From Ascidia mentula (Eukaryota > Chordata > Ascidiacea > Phlebobranchia > Ascidiidae): a stretch of DNA of 64,000 bases. Below the pieces are notes generated by a model. That model was not told the origin of the DNA. It did not search any database and was given only the letters and a program-made list of their open reading frames with translations. Position 1 is the stretch's first letter. Every line of letters begins with the position of its first letter. Below are positions 24,963-38,758 of this stretch, one piece after another. Location: NCBI GenBank assembly GCA_947561715.1, contig OX387200.1, positions 11,906,501 to 11,970,500 of the forward strand. The letters run 5' to 3'. A program made the position numbers and the translations under genes.

Positions 24963-26066
24963 CTGAAATCGCATAGTTGTATACGTTGTGCAACCGCAAA
25001 AGCAATACTGGAGTATCAGCGTTTTCCCCTGTATAATAAAGCTTGTACTGCAAAAAAATATTTTTCATCGAAAAGTCATATACTGCAAAATGGACAAGTG
25101 CTGAAATCGCATAGTTGTATACGTTGTGCAACCGCAAAAGCAATACTGGAGTATCAGCGTTTTCCCCTGTATAATAAAGCTTGTACTGCAAAAAAATATT
25201 TTTCATCGAAAAGTCATATACTGCAAAATGGACAAGTGCTGAAATCGCATAGTTACATACGTTGTGCAACCGCAAAAGCAATACTGGAATATCAGCGTTG
25301 TCCACTGTATAACAAAGCTTGTACTGAAAAAAATTATTTTTCATCGAAAATTCATATACTGCAAAATGGACAAGTGCTGAAATCGCATAGTTACATACGT
25401 TGTGCAACCACAAAAGCAATACTGGAATATCAGCGTTGTCCACTGTATCACAAAGCTTGTACTGAAAAAAATTATTTTTTGTCGAAAAGTCACATACTGC
25501 AAAATGGACAAGTGCTGAAATCTCATAGTTACATACGTTGTGCAACCGCAAAAGCAATACTGGAGTATCAGCGTTTTCCACTGTATAATAAAGCTTGCAC
25601 TGCAAAAAAATATTTTTCATCGAAAAGTCATATACTGCAAAATGGACAAGTGCTGAAATCGCATAGTTACATACGTTGTGCAACCGCAAAAGCAATACTG
25701 GAGTATCAGCGTTTTCCACTGTATAATAAAGCTTGTACTGCAAAAAAATATTTTTCATCGAAAAGTCATATACTGCAAAATGGACAAGTGCTGAAATCGC
25801 ATAGTTGTATACGTTGTGCAACCGCAAAAGCAATACTGGAGTATCAGCGTTTTCCCCTGTATAATAAAGCTTGTACTGCAAAAAAATATTTTTCATCGAA
25901 AAGTCATATACTGCAAAATGGACAAGTGCTGAAATCGCATAGTTGTATACGTTGTGCAACCGCAAAAGCAATACTGGAGTATCAGCGTTTTCCACTGTAT
26001 AATAAAGCTTGTACTGCAAAAAAATATTTTTTATCGAAAAGTCATATACTGCAAAATAGACAAGTG
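24411..26066 (+). repeat. Six-monomer (828-bp) tandem duplication overlapping the end of the 10-monomer unit
   Basis: Units 24,411-25,238 and 25,239-26,066. Each begins with the ATTATTTTTCATCGAAAATT monomer, then ACCACAAAAGC plus TATCACAAAGC, then a GCTTGCACTG monomer, and ends with two AGTTGTATACG monomers. The last monomer of unit 2 has TTATCG and leads into an AATAGACAAGTG end, so the right end is diverged. Confidence 0.85.
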
Positions 26067-29000
26067 CTGAAATCGCACAGTTACATACGTTGTGCAACCG
26101 CAAAAGCAATACTGGAATACCAGCGTTTTCCACTGTATAATAAAGCTTATACTGAAAAAAATTATTTTTTATCGAAAAGTCATATACTGCAAAATGGACA
26201 AGTACTGAAATCTCATAGTTTCATACGTTGTGCAACCGCAAAAGCAATACTGGAGTACCAGCGTTTTCCACTGTATAATAAAGCTTGTACTGAAAAAAAT
26301 CTTTTTCATCGAAAAGTCATATACTGCAAAATGGACAAGTGCTGAAATCGCATAGTTACATACATTGTGCAACCGCAAAAGCAATACTGGAGTATCAGCG
26401 TTTTCCACTGTATAATAAAGCTTGTACTGAAAAAAATTATTTTTTGTCGAAAAGTCATATACTGCAAAACGGACAAGTACTGAAATCTCATAGTTTCATA
26501 CGTTGGGCAACCGCAAAAGCAATACTGGAGTATCAGCGTTTTCCACTGTATAATAAAGCTTGTACTGAAAAAAAATATTTTTCATCGAAAAGTCATATAC
26601 TGCAAAATGGACAAGTGCTGAAATCGCATAGTTACATACGTTGTGCAACCGCAAAAGCAATACTGGAATATCAGCGTTGTCCACTGTATAATAAAGCTTG
26701 TACTGCAAAAAAATATTTTTCATCGAAAAGTCATACACTGCAAAATGGACAAGTGCTGAAATCGCATAGTTACATACGTTGTGCAACCGCAAAAGCAATA
26801 CTGGAGTACCAGCGTTTTCCACTGTATAATAAAGCTTGTAATGAAAAAATTTATTTTTTATCGAAAAGTCATATACTGCAAAATGCACAAGTGCTGAAAT
26901 CGCACAGTTACATACGTTGTGCAACCGCAAAAGCAATACTGGAATATCAGCGTTGTCCACTGTATAATAAAGCTTGTACTGCAAAAAAATATTTTTCATC
27001 GAAAAGTCATACACTGCAAAATGGACAAGTGCTGAAATCGCATAGTTACATACGTTGTGCAACCGCAAAAGCAATACTGGAGTACCAGCGTTTTCCACTG
27101 TATAATAAAGCTTGTAATGAAAAAAATTATTTTTTATCGAAAAGTCATATACTGCAAAATGGACAAGTGCTGAAATCTCATAGTTACATACGTTGTGCAA
27201 CCGCAAAAGCAATACTGGAGTATCAGCGTTTTCCACTGTATAATAAAGCTTGTACTGCAAAAAAATATTTTTTATCGAAAAGTCATATACTGCAAAATGG
27301 ACAAGTGCTGAAATCGCATAGTTACATACGTTGTGCAACCGCAAAAGCAATACTGGAGTATCAGCGTTTTCCACAGTATAATAAAGCTTGTACTGAAAAA
27401 AAATGTTTTTCATCGAAAAGTCATATACTGCAAAATGGACAAGTGCTGAAATCGCACAGTTGCATACGTTGTGCAACCGCAAAAGCAATACTGGAGTACC
27501 AGCGTTTTCCACTGTATAATGAAGCTTGTACTGAAAAAAAATATTTTTTATCGAAAAGTCATATACTGCAAAATGGACAAGTGCTGAAATCGCATAGTTA
27601 CATACGTTGTGCAACCGCAAAAGCAATACTGGAATATCAGCGTTGTCCACTGTATAATAAAGCTTGTACTGCAAAAAAATATTTTTCATCGAAAAGTCAT
27701 ATACTGCAAAATGGACAAGTGCTGAAATCGCATAGTTACATACGTTGTGCAACCGCAAAAGCAATACTGGAGTATCAGCGTTTTCCCCTGTATAATAAAG
27801 CTTGTACTGCAAAAAAATATTTTTATCGAAAAGTCATATACTGCAAAATAGAAAAGTGCTGAAATCGCACAGTTGCATAAGTTGTGCAACCGCAAAAGCA
27901 ATACTGGAATACCAGCGTTTTCCACTGTATAACAAAGCTTGTACTGAAAAAAATTATTTTTTATCGAAAAGTCATATACTGCAAAATGGACAAGTGCTGA
28001 AATCGCATAGTTACATACGTTGTGCAACCGCAAAAGCAATACTGGAGTATCAGCGTTTTCCACTGTATAATAAAGCTTGTACTGCAAAAAAATATTTTTC
28101 ATCGAAAAGTCATATACTGCAAAATGGACAAGTGCTGAAATCGCATAGTTACATACGTTGTGCAACCGCAAAAGCAATACTGGAATATCAGCGTTGTCCA
28201 CTGTATAACAAAGCTTGTACTGAAAAAAATTATTTTTTGTCGAAAAGTCACATACTGCAAAATGGACAAGTGCTGAAATCTCATAGTTACATACGTTGTG
28301 CAACCGCAAAAGCAATACTGGAGTATCAGCGTTTTCCACTGTATAATAAAGCTTGCACTGCAAAAAAATATTTTTCATCGAAAAGTCATATACTGCAAAA
28401 TGGACAAGTGCTGAAATCGCATAGTTACATACGTTGTGCAACCGCAAAAGCAATACTGGAGTATCAGCGTTTTCCACTGTATAATAAAGCTTGTACTGCA
28501 AAAAAATATTTTTCATCGAAAAGTCATATACTGCAAAATGGACAAGTGCTGAAATCGCATAGTTGTATACGTTGTGCAACCGCAAAAGCAATACTGGAGT
28601 ATCAGCGTTTTCCCCTGTATAATAAAGCTTGTACTGCAAAAAAATATTTTTTATCGAAAAGTCATATACTGCAAAATAGACAAGTGCTGAAATCGCACAG
28701 TTGCATACGTTGTGCAACCGCAAAAGCAATACTGGAATACCAGCGTTTTCCACTGTATAATAAAGCTTATACTGAAAAAAATTATTTTTTATCGAAAAGT
28801 CATATACTGCAAAATGGACAAGTACTGAAATCTCATAGTTTCATACGTTGTGCAACCGCAAAAGCAATACTGGAGTACCAGCGTTTTCCACTGTATAATA
28901 AAGCTTGTACTGAAAAAAATTATTTTTTATCGAAAAGTCATATACTGCAAAATGGACAAGTGCTGAAATCGCATAGTTACATACATTGTGCAACCGCAAA

Positions 29001-30600
29001 AGCAATACTGGAGTATCAGCGTTTTCCACTGTATAATAAAGCTTGTACTGAAAAAAATTATTTTTTGTCGAAAAGTCATATACTGCAAAACGGACAAGTA
29101 CTGAAATCTCATAGTTTCATACGTTGTGCAACCGCAAAAGCAATACTGGAGTATCAGCGTTTTCCACTGTATAATAAAGCTTGTACTGCAAAAAAATATT
29201 TTTCATCGAAAAGTCATATACTGCAAAATGGACAAGTGCTGAAATCGCATAGTTACATACGTTGTGCAACCGCAAAAGCAATACTGGAATATCAGCGTTG
29301 TCCACTGTATAATAAAGCTTGTACTGCAAAAAAATATTTTTCATCGAAAAGTCATACACTGCAAAATGGACAAGTGCTGAAATCGCATAGTTACATACGT
29401 TGTGCAACGGCAAAAGCAATACTGGAGTACCAGCGTTTTCCACTGTATAATAAAGCTTGTAATGAAAAAAATTATTTTTTATCGAAAAGTCATATACTGC
29501 AAAATGGACAAGTGCTGAAATCTCATAGTTACATACGTTGTGCAACCGCAAAAGCAATACTGGAGTATCAGCGTTTTCCACTGTATAATAAAGCTTGTAC
29601 TGCAAAAAAATATTTTTTATCGAAAAGTCATATACTGCAAAATGGACAAGTGCTGAAATCGCATAGTTACATACGTTGTGCAACCGCAAAAGCAATACTG
29701 GAGTATCAGCGTTTTCCCCGGTATAATAAAGCTTGTACTGCAAAAAAATATTTTTTATCGAAAAGTCATATACTGCAAAATAGAAAAGTGCTGAAATCGC
29801 ACAGTTGCATAAGTTGTGCAACCGCAAAAGCAATACTGGAATACCAGCGTTTTCCACTGTATAACAAAGCTTGTACAGAAAAAAATTATTTTTTATCGAA
29901 AAGTCATATACTGCAAAATGGACAAGTGCTGAAATCTCATAGTTACATACGTTGTGCAACCGCAAAAGCAATACTGGAATATCAGCGTTTTCCACTGTAT
30001 AATAAAGCTTGTACTGAAAAAAATTATTTTTTATCGAAAAGTCATATACTGCAAAATGCAAAAGTGCTGAAATCGCACTGTTACATACGTTGTGCAACCG
30101 CAAAAGCAATACTGGAATATCAGCGTTGTCCACTGTATAATAAAGCTTGTACTGCAAAAAAATATTTTTCATCGAAAAGTCATACACTGCAAAATGGACA
30201 AGTGCTGAAATCGCATAGTTACATACGTTGTGCAACCGCAAAAGCAATACTGGAGTACCAGCGTTTTCCACTGTATAATAAAGCTTGTAATGAAAAAAAA
30301 TATTTTTTATCGAAAAGTCATATACTGCAAAATGGACAAGTGCTGAAATCGCATAGTTACATACGTTGTGCAACCGCAAAAGCAATACTGGAGTATCAGC
30401 GTTTTCCACTGTATAATAAAGCTTGTACTGAAAAAAAATATTTTTCATCGAAAAGTCATATACTGCAAAATGGACAAGTGCTGAAATCGCACAGTTGCAT
30501 ACGTTGTGCAACGGCAAAAGCAATACTGGAGTACCAGCGTTTTCCACTGTATAATAAAGCTTGTAATGAAAAAAATTATTTTTTATCGAAAAGTCATATA
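26067..30600 (+). repeat. Mixed monomers, early copy of the block seen again near 35,309-39,950
   Basis: From 26,342 the monomer order matches 35,309 onward at an offset of 8,967 (8,968 after a T-run deletion at about 27,820, and 9,106 after one extra monomer in the later copy). Markers include CATACATTGTG, CGTTGGGCAACC, AATGAAAAAATTTATTTT, CACAGTATAATAAAG, GCTTATACT, CCCCGGTATAATAAAG and GCACTGTTACATACG monomers. Private changes are AATGAAGCTTG near 27,518 and AAATGTTTTTC near 27,402. Similarity fades near 30,590. Confidence 0.8.
27811..27830 (+). repeat. 137-bp monomer with one T lost from the T-run
   Basis: The tract reads AAAAAAATATTTTTATCG where sister monomers have AAAAAAATATTTTTTATCG. 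The matching monomer in the later copy, near 36,780, has the full run. The loss therefore arose in this copy only, or is a base-calling error in a homopolymer. Confidence 0.75.
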
Positions 30601-31722
30601 CTGCAAAATGGACAAGTGCTGAAATCGCATAGTTACATACGTTGTGCAACCGCAAAAGCAATACTGGAATATCAGCGTTGTCCACTGTATAATAAAGCTT
30701 GTACTGCAAAAAAATATTTTTCATCGAAAAGTCATACACTGCAAAATGGACAAGTGCTGAAATCGCCTAGTTACATACGTTGTGCAACCTCAAAAGCAAT
30801 ATTGGAGTACCAGCGTTTTCCACTGTATAATAAAGCTTGTAATGAAAAAAATTATTTTTTATCGAAAAGTCATATACTGCAAATAGGACAAGTGCTGAAA
30901 TCGCATAGTTACATACGTTGTGCAACCGCAAAAGCAATACTGGAATATCAGCGTTGTCCACTGTATAATAAAGCTTGTACTGCAAAAAAATATTTTTCAT
31001 CGAAAAGTCATATACTGCAAAATGGACAAGTGCTGAAATCGCGTAGTTACATACGTTGTGCAACCGCAAAAGCAATACTGGAATATCAGCGTTGTCCACT
31101 GTATAATAAAGCTTGTACTGCAAAAAAATATTTTTCATCGAAAAGTCATACACTGCAAAATGGACAAGTGCTGAAATTGCATAGTTACATACGTTGTGCA
31201 ACCGCATAAGCAATATTGGAGTACCAGCGTTTTCCACTGTATAATAAAGCTTGTAATGAAAAAAATTATTTTTTATCGAAAAGTCATATACTGCAAATAG
31301 GACAAGTGCTGAAATCTCATAGTTACATACGTTGTGCAACCGCAAAAGCAATACTGGAGTATCAGCGTTTTCCACTGTATAATAAAGCTTGTACTGCAAA
31401 AAAATATTTTTTATCGAAAAGTCATATACTGCAAAATGGACAAGTGCTGAAATCGCATAGTTACATACGTTGTGCAACCGCAAAAGCAATACTGGAGTAT
31501 CAGCGTTTTCCACTGTATAATAAAGCTTGTACTGAAAAAAAATATTTTTCATCGAAAAGTCATATACTGCAAAATGGACAAGTGCTGAAATCGCACAGTT
31601 GCATACGTTGTGCAACCGCAAAAGCAATACTGGAGTATCAGCGTTTTCCACTGTATAATAAAGCTTGTACTGAAAAAAAATATTTTTTATCGAAAAGTCA
31701 TATACTGCAAAATGGACAAGTG
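30601..31722 (+). repeat. Mixed satellite monomers resembling 21,661-22,750
   Basis: Contains the TCGCCTAGTTAC/ACCTCAAAAGC monomer near 30,766-30,790, the TCGCGTAGTTAC monomer near 31,040 and the TAA-bearing ACCGCATAAGC monomer near 31,205, in the same order as near 21,797, 22,075 and 22,239 (offset about 8,968). A private AAATTGCATAG change is near 31,175. This is a second copy of the sequence leading into the 10-monomer unit. Confidence 0.8.
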
Positions 31723-33791
31723 CTGAAATCGCATAGTTACATACGTTGTGCAACCGCAAAAGCAATACTGGAATATCAGCGTTGTCCACTGTATAATAAA
31801 GCTTGTACTGCAAAAAAATATTTTTCATCGAAAAGTCATATACTGCAAAATGGACAAGTGCTGAAATCGCATAGTTACATACGTTGTGCAACCGCAAAAG
31901 CAATACTGGAGTATCAGCGTTTTCCCCTGTATAATAAAGCTTGTACTGCAAAAAAATATTTTTTATCGAAAAGTCATATACTGCAAAATAGAAAAGTGCT
32001 GAAATCGCACAGTTGCATAAGTTGTGCAACCGCAAAAGCAATACTGGAATACCAGCGTTTTCCACTGTATAACAAAGCTTGTACAGAGAAAAATTATTTT
32101 TTATCGAAAAGTCATATACTGCAAAATGGACAAGTGCTGAAATCGCATAGTTACATACGTTGTGCAACCGCAAAAGCAATACTGGAATATCAGCGTTGTC
32201 CACTGTATAACAAAGCTTGTACTGAAAAAAATTATTTTTCATCGAAAATTCATATACTGCAAAATGGACAAGTGCTGAAATCGCATAGTTACATACGTTG
32301 TGCAACCACAAAAGCAATACTGGAATATCAGCGTTGTCCACTGTATCACAAAGCTTGTACTGAAAAAAATTATTTTTTGTCGAAAAGTCACATACTGCAA
32401 AATGGACAAGTGCTGAAATCTCATAGTTACATACGTTGTGCAACCGCAAAAGCAATACTGGAGTATCAGCGTTTTCCACTGTATAATAAAGCTTGCACTG
32501 CAAAAAAATATTTTTCATCGAAAAGTCATATACTGCAAAATGGACAAGTGCTGAAATCGCATAGTTACATACGTTGTGCAACCGCAAAAGCAATACTGGA
32601 GTATCAGCGTTTTCCACTGTATAATAAAGCTTGTACTGCAAAAAAATATTTTTCATCGAAAAGTCATATACTGCAAAATGGACAAGTGCTGAAATCGCAT
32701 AGTTGTATACGTTGTGCAACCGCAAAAGCAATACTGGAGTATCAGCGTTTTCCCCTGTATAATAAAGCTTGTACTGCAAAAAAATATTTTTCATCGAAAA
32801 GTCATATACTGCAAAATGGACAAGTGCTGAAATCGCATAGTTGTATACGTTGTGCAACCGCAAAAGCAATACTGGAGTATCAGCGTTTTCCACTGTATAA
32901 TAAAGCTTGTACTGCAAAAAAATATTTTTTATCGAAAAGTCATATACTGCAAAATAGACAAGTGCTGAAATCGCACAGTTACATACGTTGTGCAACCGCA
33001 AAAGCAATACTGGAATACCAGCGTTTTCCACTGTATAATAAAGCTTATACTGAAAAAAATTATTTTTTATCGAAAAGTCATATACTGCAAAATGGACAAG
33101 TACTGAAATCTCATAGTTTCATACGTTGTGCAACCGCAAAAGCAATACTGGAGTACCAGCGTTTTCCACTGTATAATAAAGCTTGTACTGAAAAAAATCT
33201 TTTTCATCGAAAAGTCATATACTGCAAAATGGACAAGTGCTGAAATCGCATAGTTACATACATTGTGCAACCGCAAAAGCAATACTGGAGTATCAGCGTT
33301 TTCCACTGTATAATAAAGCTTGTACTGAAAAAAATTATTTTTTGTCGAAAAGTCATATACTGCAAAACGGACAAGTGCTGAAATCTCATAGTTTCATACG
33401 TTGGGCAACCGCAAAAGCAATACTGGAGTATCAGCGTTTTCCACTGTATAATAAAGCTTGTACTGAAAAAAAATATTTTTCATCGAAAAGTCATATACTG
33501 CAAAATGGACAAGTGCTGAAATCGCATAGTTACATACGTTGTGCAACCGCAAAAGCAATACTGGAATATCAGCGTTGTCCACTGTATAATAAAGCTTGTA
33601 CTGCAAAAAAATATTTTTCATCGAAAAGTCATACACTGCAAAATGGACAAGTGCTGAAATCGCATAGTTACATACGTTGTGCAACCGCAAAAGCAATACT
33701 GGAGTACCAGCGTTTTCCACTGTATAATAAAGCTTGTAATGAAAAAATTTATTTTTTATCGAAAAGTCATATACTGCAAAATGCACAAGTG
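31723..33791 (+). repeat. 15-monomer tandem duplication, unit 1 (2,069 bp)
   Basis: Fifteen monomers, one of 137 bp (TGAAAAAAATCTTTTTCATC near 33,189), repeated in the next 2,069 bp. The unit contains the AATAGAAAAGTG/TTGCATAAGTTGTG dimer, the AAAATTCATATAC monomer, the TATCACAAAGC monomer, two AGTTGTATACG monomers, the GCTTATACT marker, the CATACATTGTG monomer and the CGTTGGGCAACC monomer. Confidence 0.86.
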
Positions 33792-35860
33792 CTGAAATCG
33801 CATAGTTACATACGTTGTGCAACCGCAAAAGCAATACTGGAATATCAGCGTTGTCCACTGTATAATAAAGCTTGTACTGCAAAAAAATATTTTTCATCGA
33901 AAAGTCATATACTGCAAAATGGACAAGTGCTGAAATCGCATAGTTACATACGTTGTGCAACCGCAAAAGCAATACTGGAGTATCAGCGTTTTCCCCTGTA
34001 TAATAAAGCTTGTACTGCAAAAAAATATTTTTTATCGAAAAGTCATATACTGCAAAATAGAAAAGTGCTGAAATCGCACAGTTGCATAAGTTGTGCAACC
34101 GCAAAAGCAATACTGGAATACCAGCGTTTTCCACTGTATAACAAAGCTTGTACAGAGAAAAATTATTTTTTATCGAAAAGTCATATACTGCAAAATGGAC
34201 AAGTGCTGAAATCGCATAGTTACATACGTTGTGCAACCGCAAAAGCAATACTGGAATATCAGCGTTGTCCACTGTATAACAAAGCTTGTACTGAAAAAAA
34301 TTATTTTTCATCGAAAATTCATATACTGCAAAATGGACAAGTGCTGAAATCGCATAGTTACATACGTTGTGCAACCACAAAAGCAATACTGGAATATCAG
34401 CGTTGTCCACTGTATCACAAAGCTTGTACTGAAAAAAATTATTTTTTGTCGAAAAGTCACATACTGCAAAATGGACAAGTGCTGAAATCTCATAGTTACA
34501 TACGTTGTGCAACCGCAAAAGCAATACTGGAGTATCAGCGTTTTCCACAGTATAATAAAGCTTGCACTGCAAAAAAATATTTTTCATCGAAAAGTCATAT
34601 ACTGCAAAATGGACAAGTGCTGAAATCGCATAGTTACATACGTTGTGCAACCGCAAAAGCAATACTGGAGTATCAGCGTTTTCCACTGTATAATAAAGCT
34701 TGTACTGCAAAAAAATATTTTTCATCGAAAAGTCATATACTGCAAAATGGACAAGTGCTGAAATCGCATAGTTGTATACGTTGTGCAACCGCAAAAGCAA
34801 TACTGGAGTATCAGCGTTTTCCCCTGTATAATAAAGCTTGTACTGCAAAAAAATATTTTTCATCGAAAAGTCATATACTGCAAAATGGACAAGTGCTGAA
34901 ATCGCATAGTTGTATACGTTGTGCAACCGCAAAAGCAATACTGGAGTATCAGCGTTTTCCACTGTATAATAAAGCTTGTACTGCAAAAAAATATTTTTTA
35001 TCGAAAAGTCATATACTGCAAAATAGACAAGTGCTGAAATCGCACAGTTACATACGTTGTGCAACCGCAAAAGCAATACTGGAATACCAGCGTTTTCCAC
35101 TGTATAATAAAGCTTATACTGAAAAAAATTATTTTTTATCGAAAAGTCATATACTGCAAAATGGACAAGTACTGAAATCTCATAGTTTCATACGTTGTGC
35201 AACCGCAAAAGCAATACTGGAGTACCAGCGTTTTCCACTGTATAATAAAGCTTGTACTGAAAAAAATCTTTTTCATCGAAAAGTCATATACTGCAAAATG
35301 GACAAGTGCTGAAATCGCATAGTTACATACATTGTGCAACCGCAAAAGCAATACTGGAGTATCAGCGTTTTCCACTGTATAATAAAGCTTGTACTGAAAA
35401 AAATTATTTTTTGTCGAAAAGTCATATACTGCAAAACGGACAAGTGCTGAAATCTCATAGTTTCATACGTTGGGCAACCGCAAAAGCAATACTGGAGTAT
35501 CAGCGTTTTCCACTGTATAATAAAGCTTGTACTGAAAAAAAATATTTTTCATCGAAAAGTCATATACTGCAAAATGGACAAGTGCTGAAATCGCATAGTT
35601 ACATACGTTGTGCAACCGCAAAAGCAATACTGGAATATCAGCGTTGTCCACTGTATAATAAAGCTTGTACTGCAAAAAAATATTTTTCATCGAAAAGTCA
35701 TACACTGCAAAATGGACAAGTGCTGAAATCGCATAGTTACATACGTTGTGCAACCGCAAAAGCAATACTGGAGTACCAGCGTTTTCCACTGTATAATAAA
35801 GCTTGTAATGAAAAAATTTATTTTTTATCGAAAAGTCATATACTGCAAAATGCACAAGTG
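33792..35860 (+). repeat. 15-monomer tandem duplication, unit 2 (2,069 bp)
   Basis: Repeats unit 1 at an offset of 2,069, including the 137-bp AATCTTTTTC monomer near 35,258. A private change is CCACAGTATAATAAAG near 34,546. The unit boundary at 35,861 again begins with the TGTCCACTG-type monomer, after which the order diverges at a TACACTGC monomer. Confidence 0.86.
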
Positions 35861-36685
35861 CTGAAATCGCACAGTTACATACGTTGTGCAACCGCAAAAG
35901 CAATACTGGAATATCAGCGTTGTCCACTGTATAATAAAGCTTGTACTGCAAAAAAATATTTTTCATCGAAAAGTCATACACTGCAAAATGGACAAGTGCT
36001 GAAATCGCATAGTTACATACGTTGTGCAACCGCAAAAGCAATACTGGAGTACCAGCGTTTTCCACTGTATAATAAAGCTTGTAATGAAAAAAATTATTTT
36101 TTATCGAAAAGTCATATACTGCAAAATGGACAAGTGCTGAAATCTCATAGTTACATACGTTGTGCAACCGCAAAAGCAATACTGGAGTATCAGCGTTTTC
36201 CACTGTATAATAAAGCTTGTACTGCAAAAAAATATTTTTTATCGAAAAGTCATATACTGCAAAATGGACAAGTGCTGAAATCGCATAGTTACATACGTTG
36301 TGCAACCGCAAAAGCAATACTGGAGTATCAGCGTTTTCCACAGTATAATAAAGCTTGTACTGAAAAAAAATATTTTTCATCGAAAAGTCATATACTGCAA
36401 AATGGACAAGTGCTGAAATCGCACAGTTGCATACGTTGTGCAACCGCAAAAGCAATACTGGAGTACCAGCGTTTTCCACTGTATAATAAAGCTTGTACTG
36501 AAAAAAAATATTTTTTATCGAAAAGTCATATACTGCAAAATGGACAAGTGCTGAAATCGCATAGTTACATACGTTGTGCAACCGCAAAAGCAATACTGGA
36601 ATATCAGCGTTGTCCACTGTATAATAAAGCTTGTACTGCAAAAAAATATTTTTCATCGAAAAGTCATATACTGCAAAATGGACAA
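35861..36685 (+). repeat. Satellite monomers between the 15-monomer unit and the 10-kb super-unit
   Basis: About six monomers in the order of the stretch near 26,894-27,718 (offset 8,967): TACACTGC, AATGAAAA, TTATCG, CACAGTATAATAAAG, TTGCATACG and TGTCCACTG types. No unique sequence. Confidence 0.8.
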
Positions 36686-38758
36686 GTGCTGAAATCGCAT
36701 AGTTACATACGTTGTGCAACCGCAAAAGCAATACTGGAGTATCAGCGTTTTCCCCTGTATAATAAAGCTTGTACTGCAAAAAAATATTTTTTATCGAAAA
36801 GTCATATACTGCAAAATAGAAAAGTGCTGAAATCGCACAGTTGCATAAGTTGTGCAACCGCAAAAGCAATACTGGAATACCAGCGTTTTCCACTGTATAA
36901 CAAAGCTTGTACTGAAAAAAATTATTTTTTATCGAAAAGTCATATACTGCAAAATGGACAAGTGCTGAAATCGCATAGTTACATACGTTGTGCAACCGCA
37001 AAAGCAATACTGGAGTATCAGCGTTTTCCACTGTATAATAAAGCTTGTACTGCAAAAAAATATTTTTCATCGAAAAGTCATATACTGCAAAATGGACAAG
37101 TGCTGAAATCGCATAGTTACATACGTTGTGCAACCGCAAAAGCAATACTGGAATATCAGCGTTGTCCACTGTATAACAAAGCTTGTACTGAAAAAAATTA
37201 TTTTTTGTCGAAAAGTCACATACTGCAAAATGGACAAGTGCTGAAATCTCATAGTTACATACGTTGTGCAACCGCAAAAGCAATACTGGAGTATCAGCGT
37301 TTTCCACTGTATAATAAAGCTTGCACTGCAAAAAAATATTTTTCATCGAAAAGTCATATACTGCAAAATGGACAAGTGCTGAAATCGCATAGTTACATAC
37401 GTTGTGCAACCGCAAAAGCAATACTGGAGTATCAGCGTTTTCCACTGTATAATAAAGCTTGTACTGCAAAAAAATATTTTTCATCGAAAAGTCATATACT
37501 GCAAAATGGACAAGTGCTGAAATCGCATAGTTGTATACGTTGTGCAACCGCAAAAGCAATACTGGAGTATCAGCGTTTTCCCCTGTATAATAAAGCTTGT
37601 ACTGCAAAAAATTTTTTTTCATCGAAAAGTCATATACTGCAAAATGGACAAGTGCTGAAATCGCATAGTTGTATACGTTGTGCAACCGCAAAAGCAATAC
37701 TGGAGTATCAGCGTTTTCCCCTGTATAATAAAGCTTGTACTGCAAAAAAATATTTTTTATCGAAAAGTCATATACTGCAAAATAGACAAGTGCTGAAATC
37801 GCACAGTTGCATACGTTGTGCAACCGCAAAAGCAATACTGGAATACCAGCGTTTTCCACTGTATAATAAAGCTTATACTGAAAAAAATTATTTTTTATCG
37901 AAAAGTCATATACTGCAAAATGGACAAGTACTGAAATCTCATAGTTTCATACGTTGTGCAACCGCAAAAGCAATACTGGAGTACCAGCGTTTTCCACTGT
38001 ATAATAAAGCTTGTACTGAAAAAAATTATTTTTTATCGAAAAGTCATATACTGCAAAATGGACAAGTGCTGAAATCGCATAGTTACATACATTGTGCAAC
38101 CGCAAAAGCAATACTGGAGTATCAGCGTTTTCCACTGTATAATAAAGCTTGTACTGAAAAAAATTATTTTTTGTCGAAAAGTCATATACTGCAAAACGGA
38201 CAAGTACTGAAATCTCATAGTTTCATACGTTGTGCAACCGCAAAAGCAATACTGGAGTATCAGCGTTTTCCACTGTATAATAAAGCTTGTACTGCAAAAA
38301 AATATTTTTCATCGAAAAGTCATATACTGCAAAATGGACAAGTGCTGAAATCGCATAGTTACATACGTTGTGCAACCGCAAAAGCAATACTGGAATATCA
38401 GCGTTGTCCACTGTATAATAAAGCTTGTACTGCAAAAAAATATTTTTCATCGAAAAGTCATACACTGCAAAATGGACAAGTGCTGAAATCGCATAGTTAC
38501 ATACGTTGTGCAACGGCAAAAGCAATACTGGAGTACCAGCGTTTTCCACTGTATAATAAAGCTTGTAATGAAAAAAATTATTTTTTATCGAAAAGTCATA
38601 TACTGCAAAATGGACAAGTGCTGAAATCTCATAGTTACATACGTTGTGCAACCGCAAAAGCAATACTGGAGTATCAGCGTTTTCCACTGTATAATAAAGC
38701 TTGTACTGAAAAAAAATATTTTTTATCGAAAAGTCATATACTGCAAAATGGACAAGTG

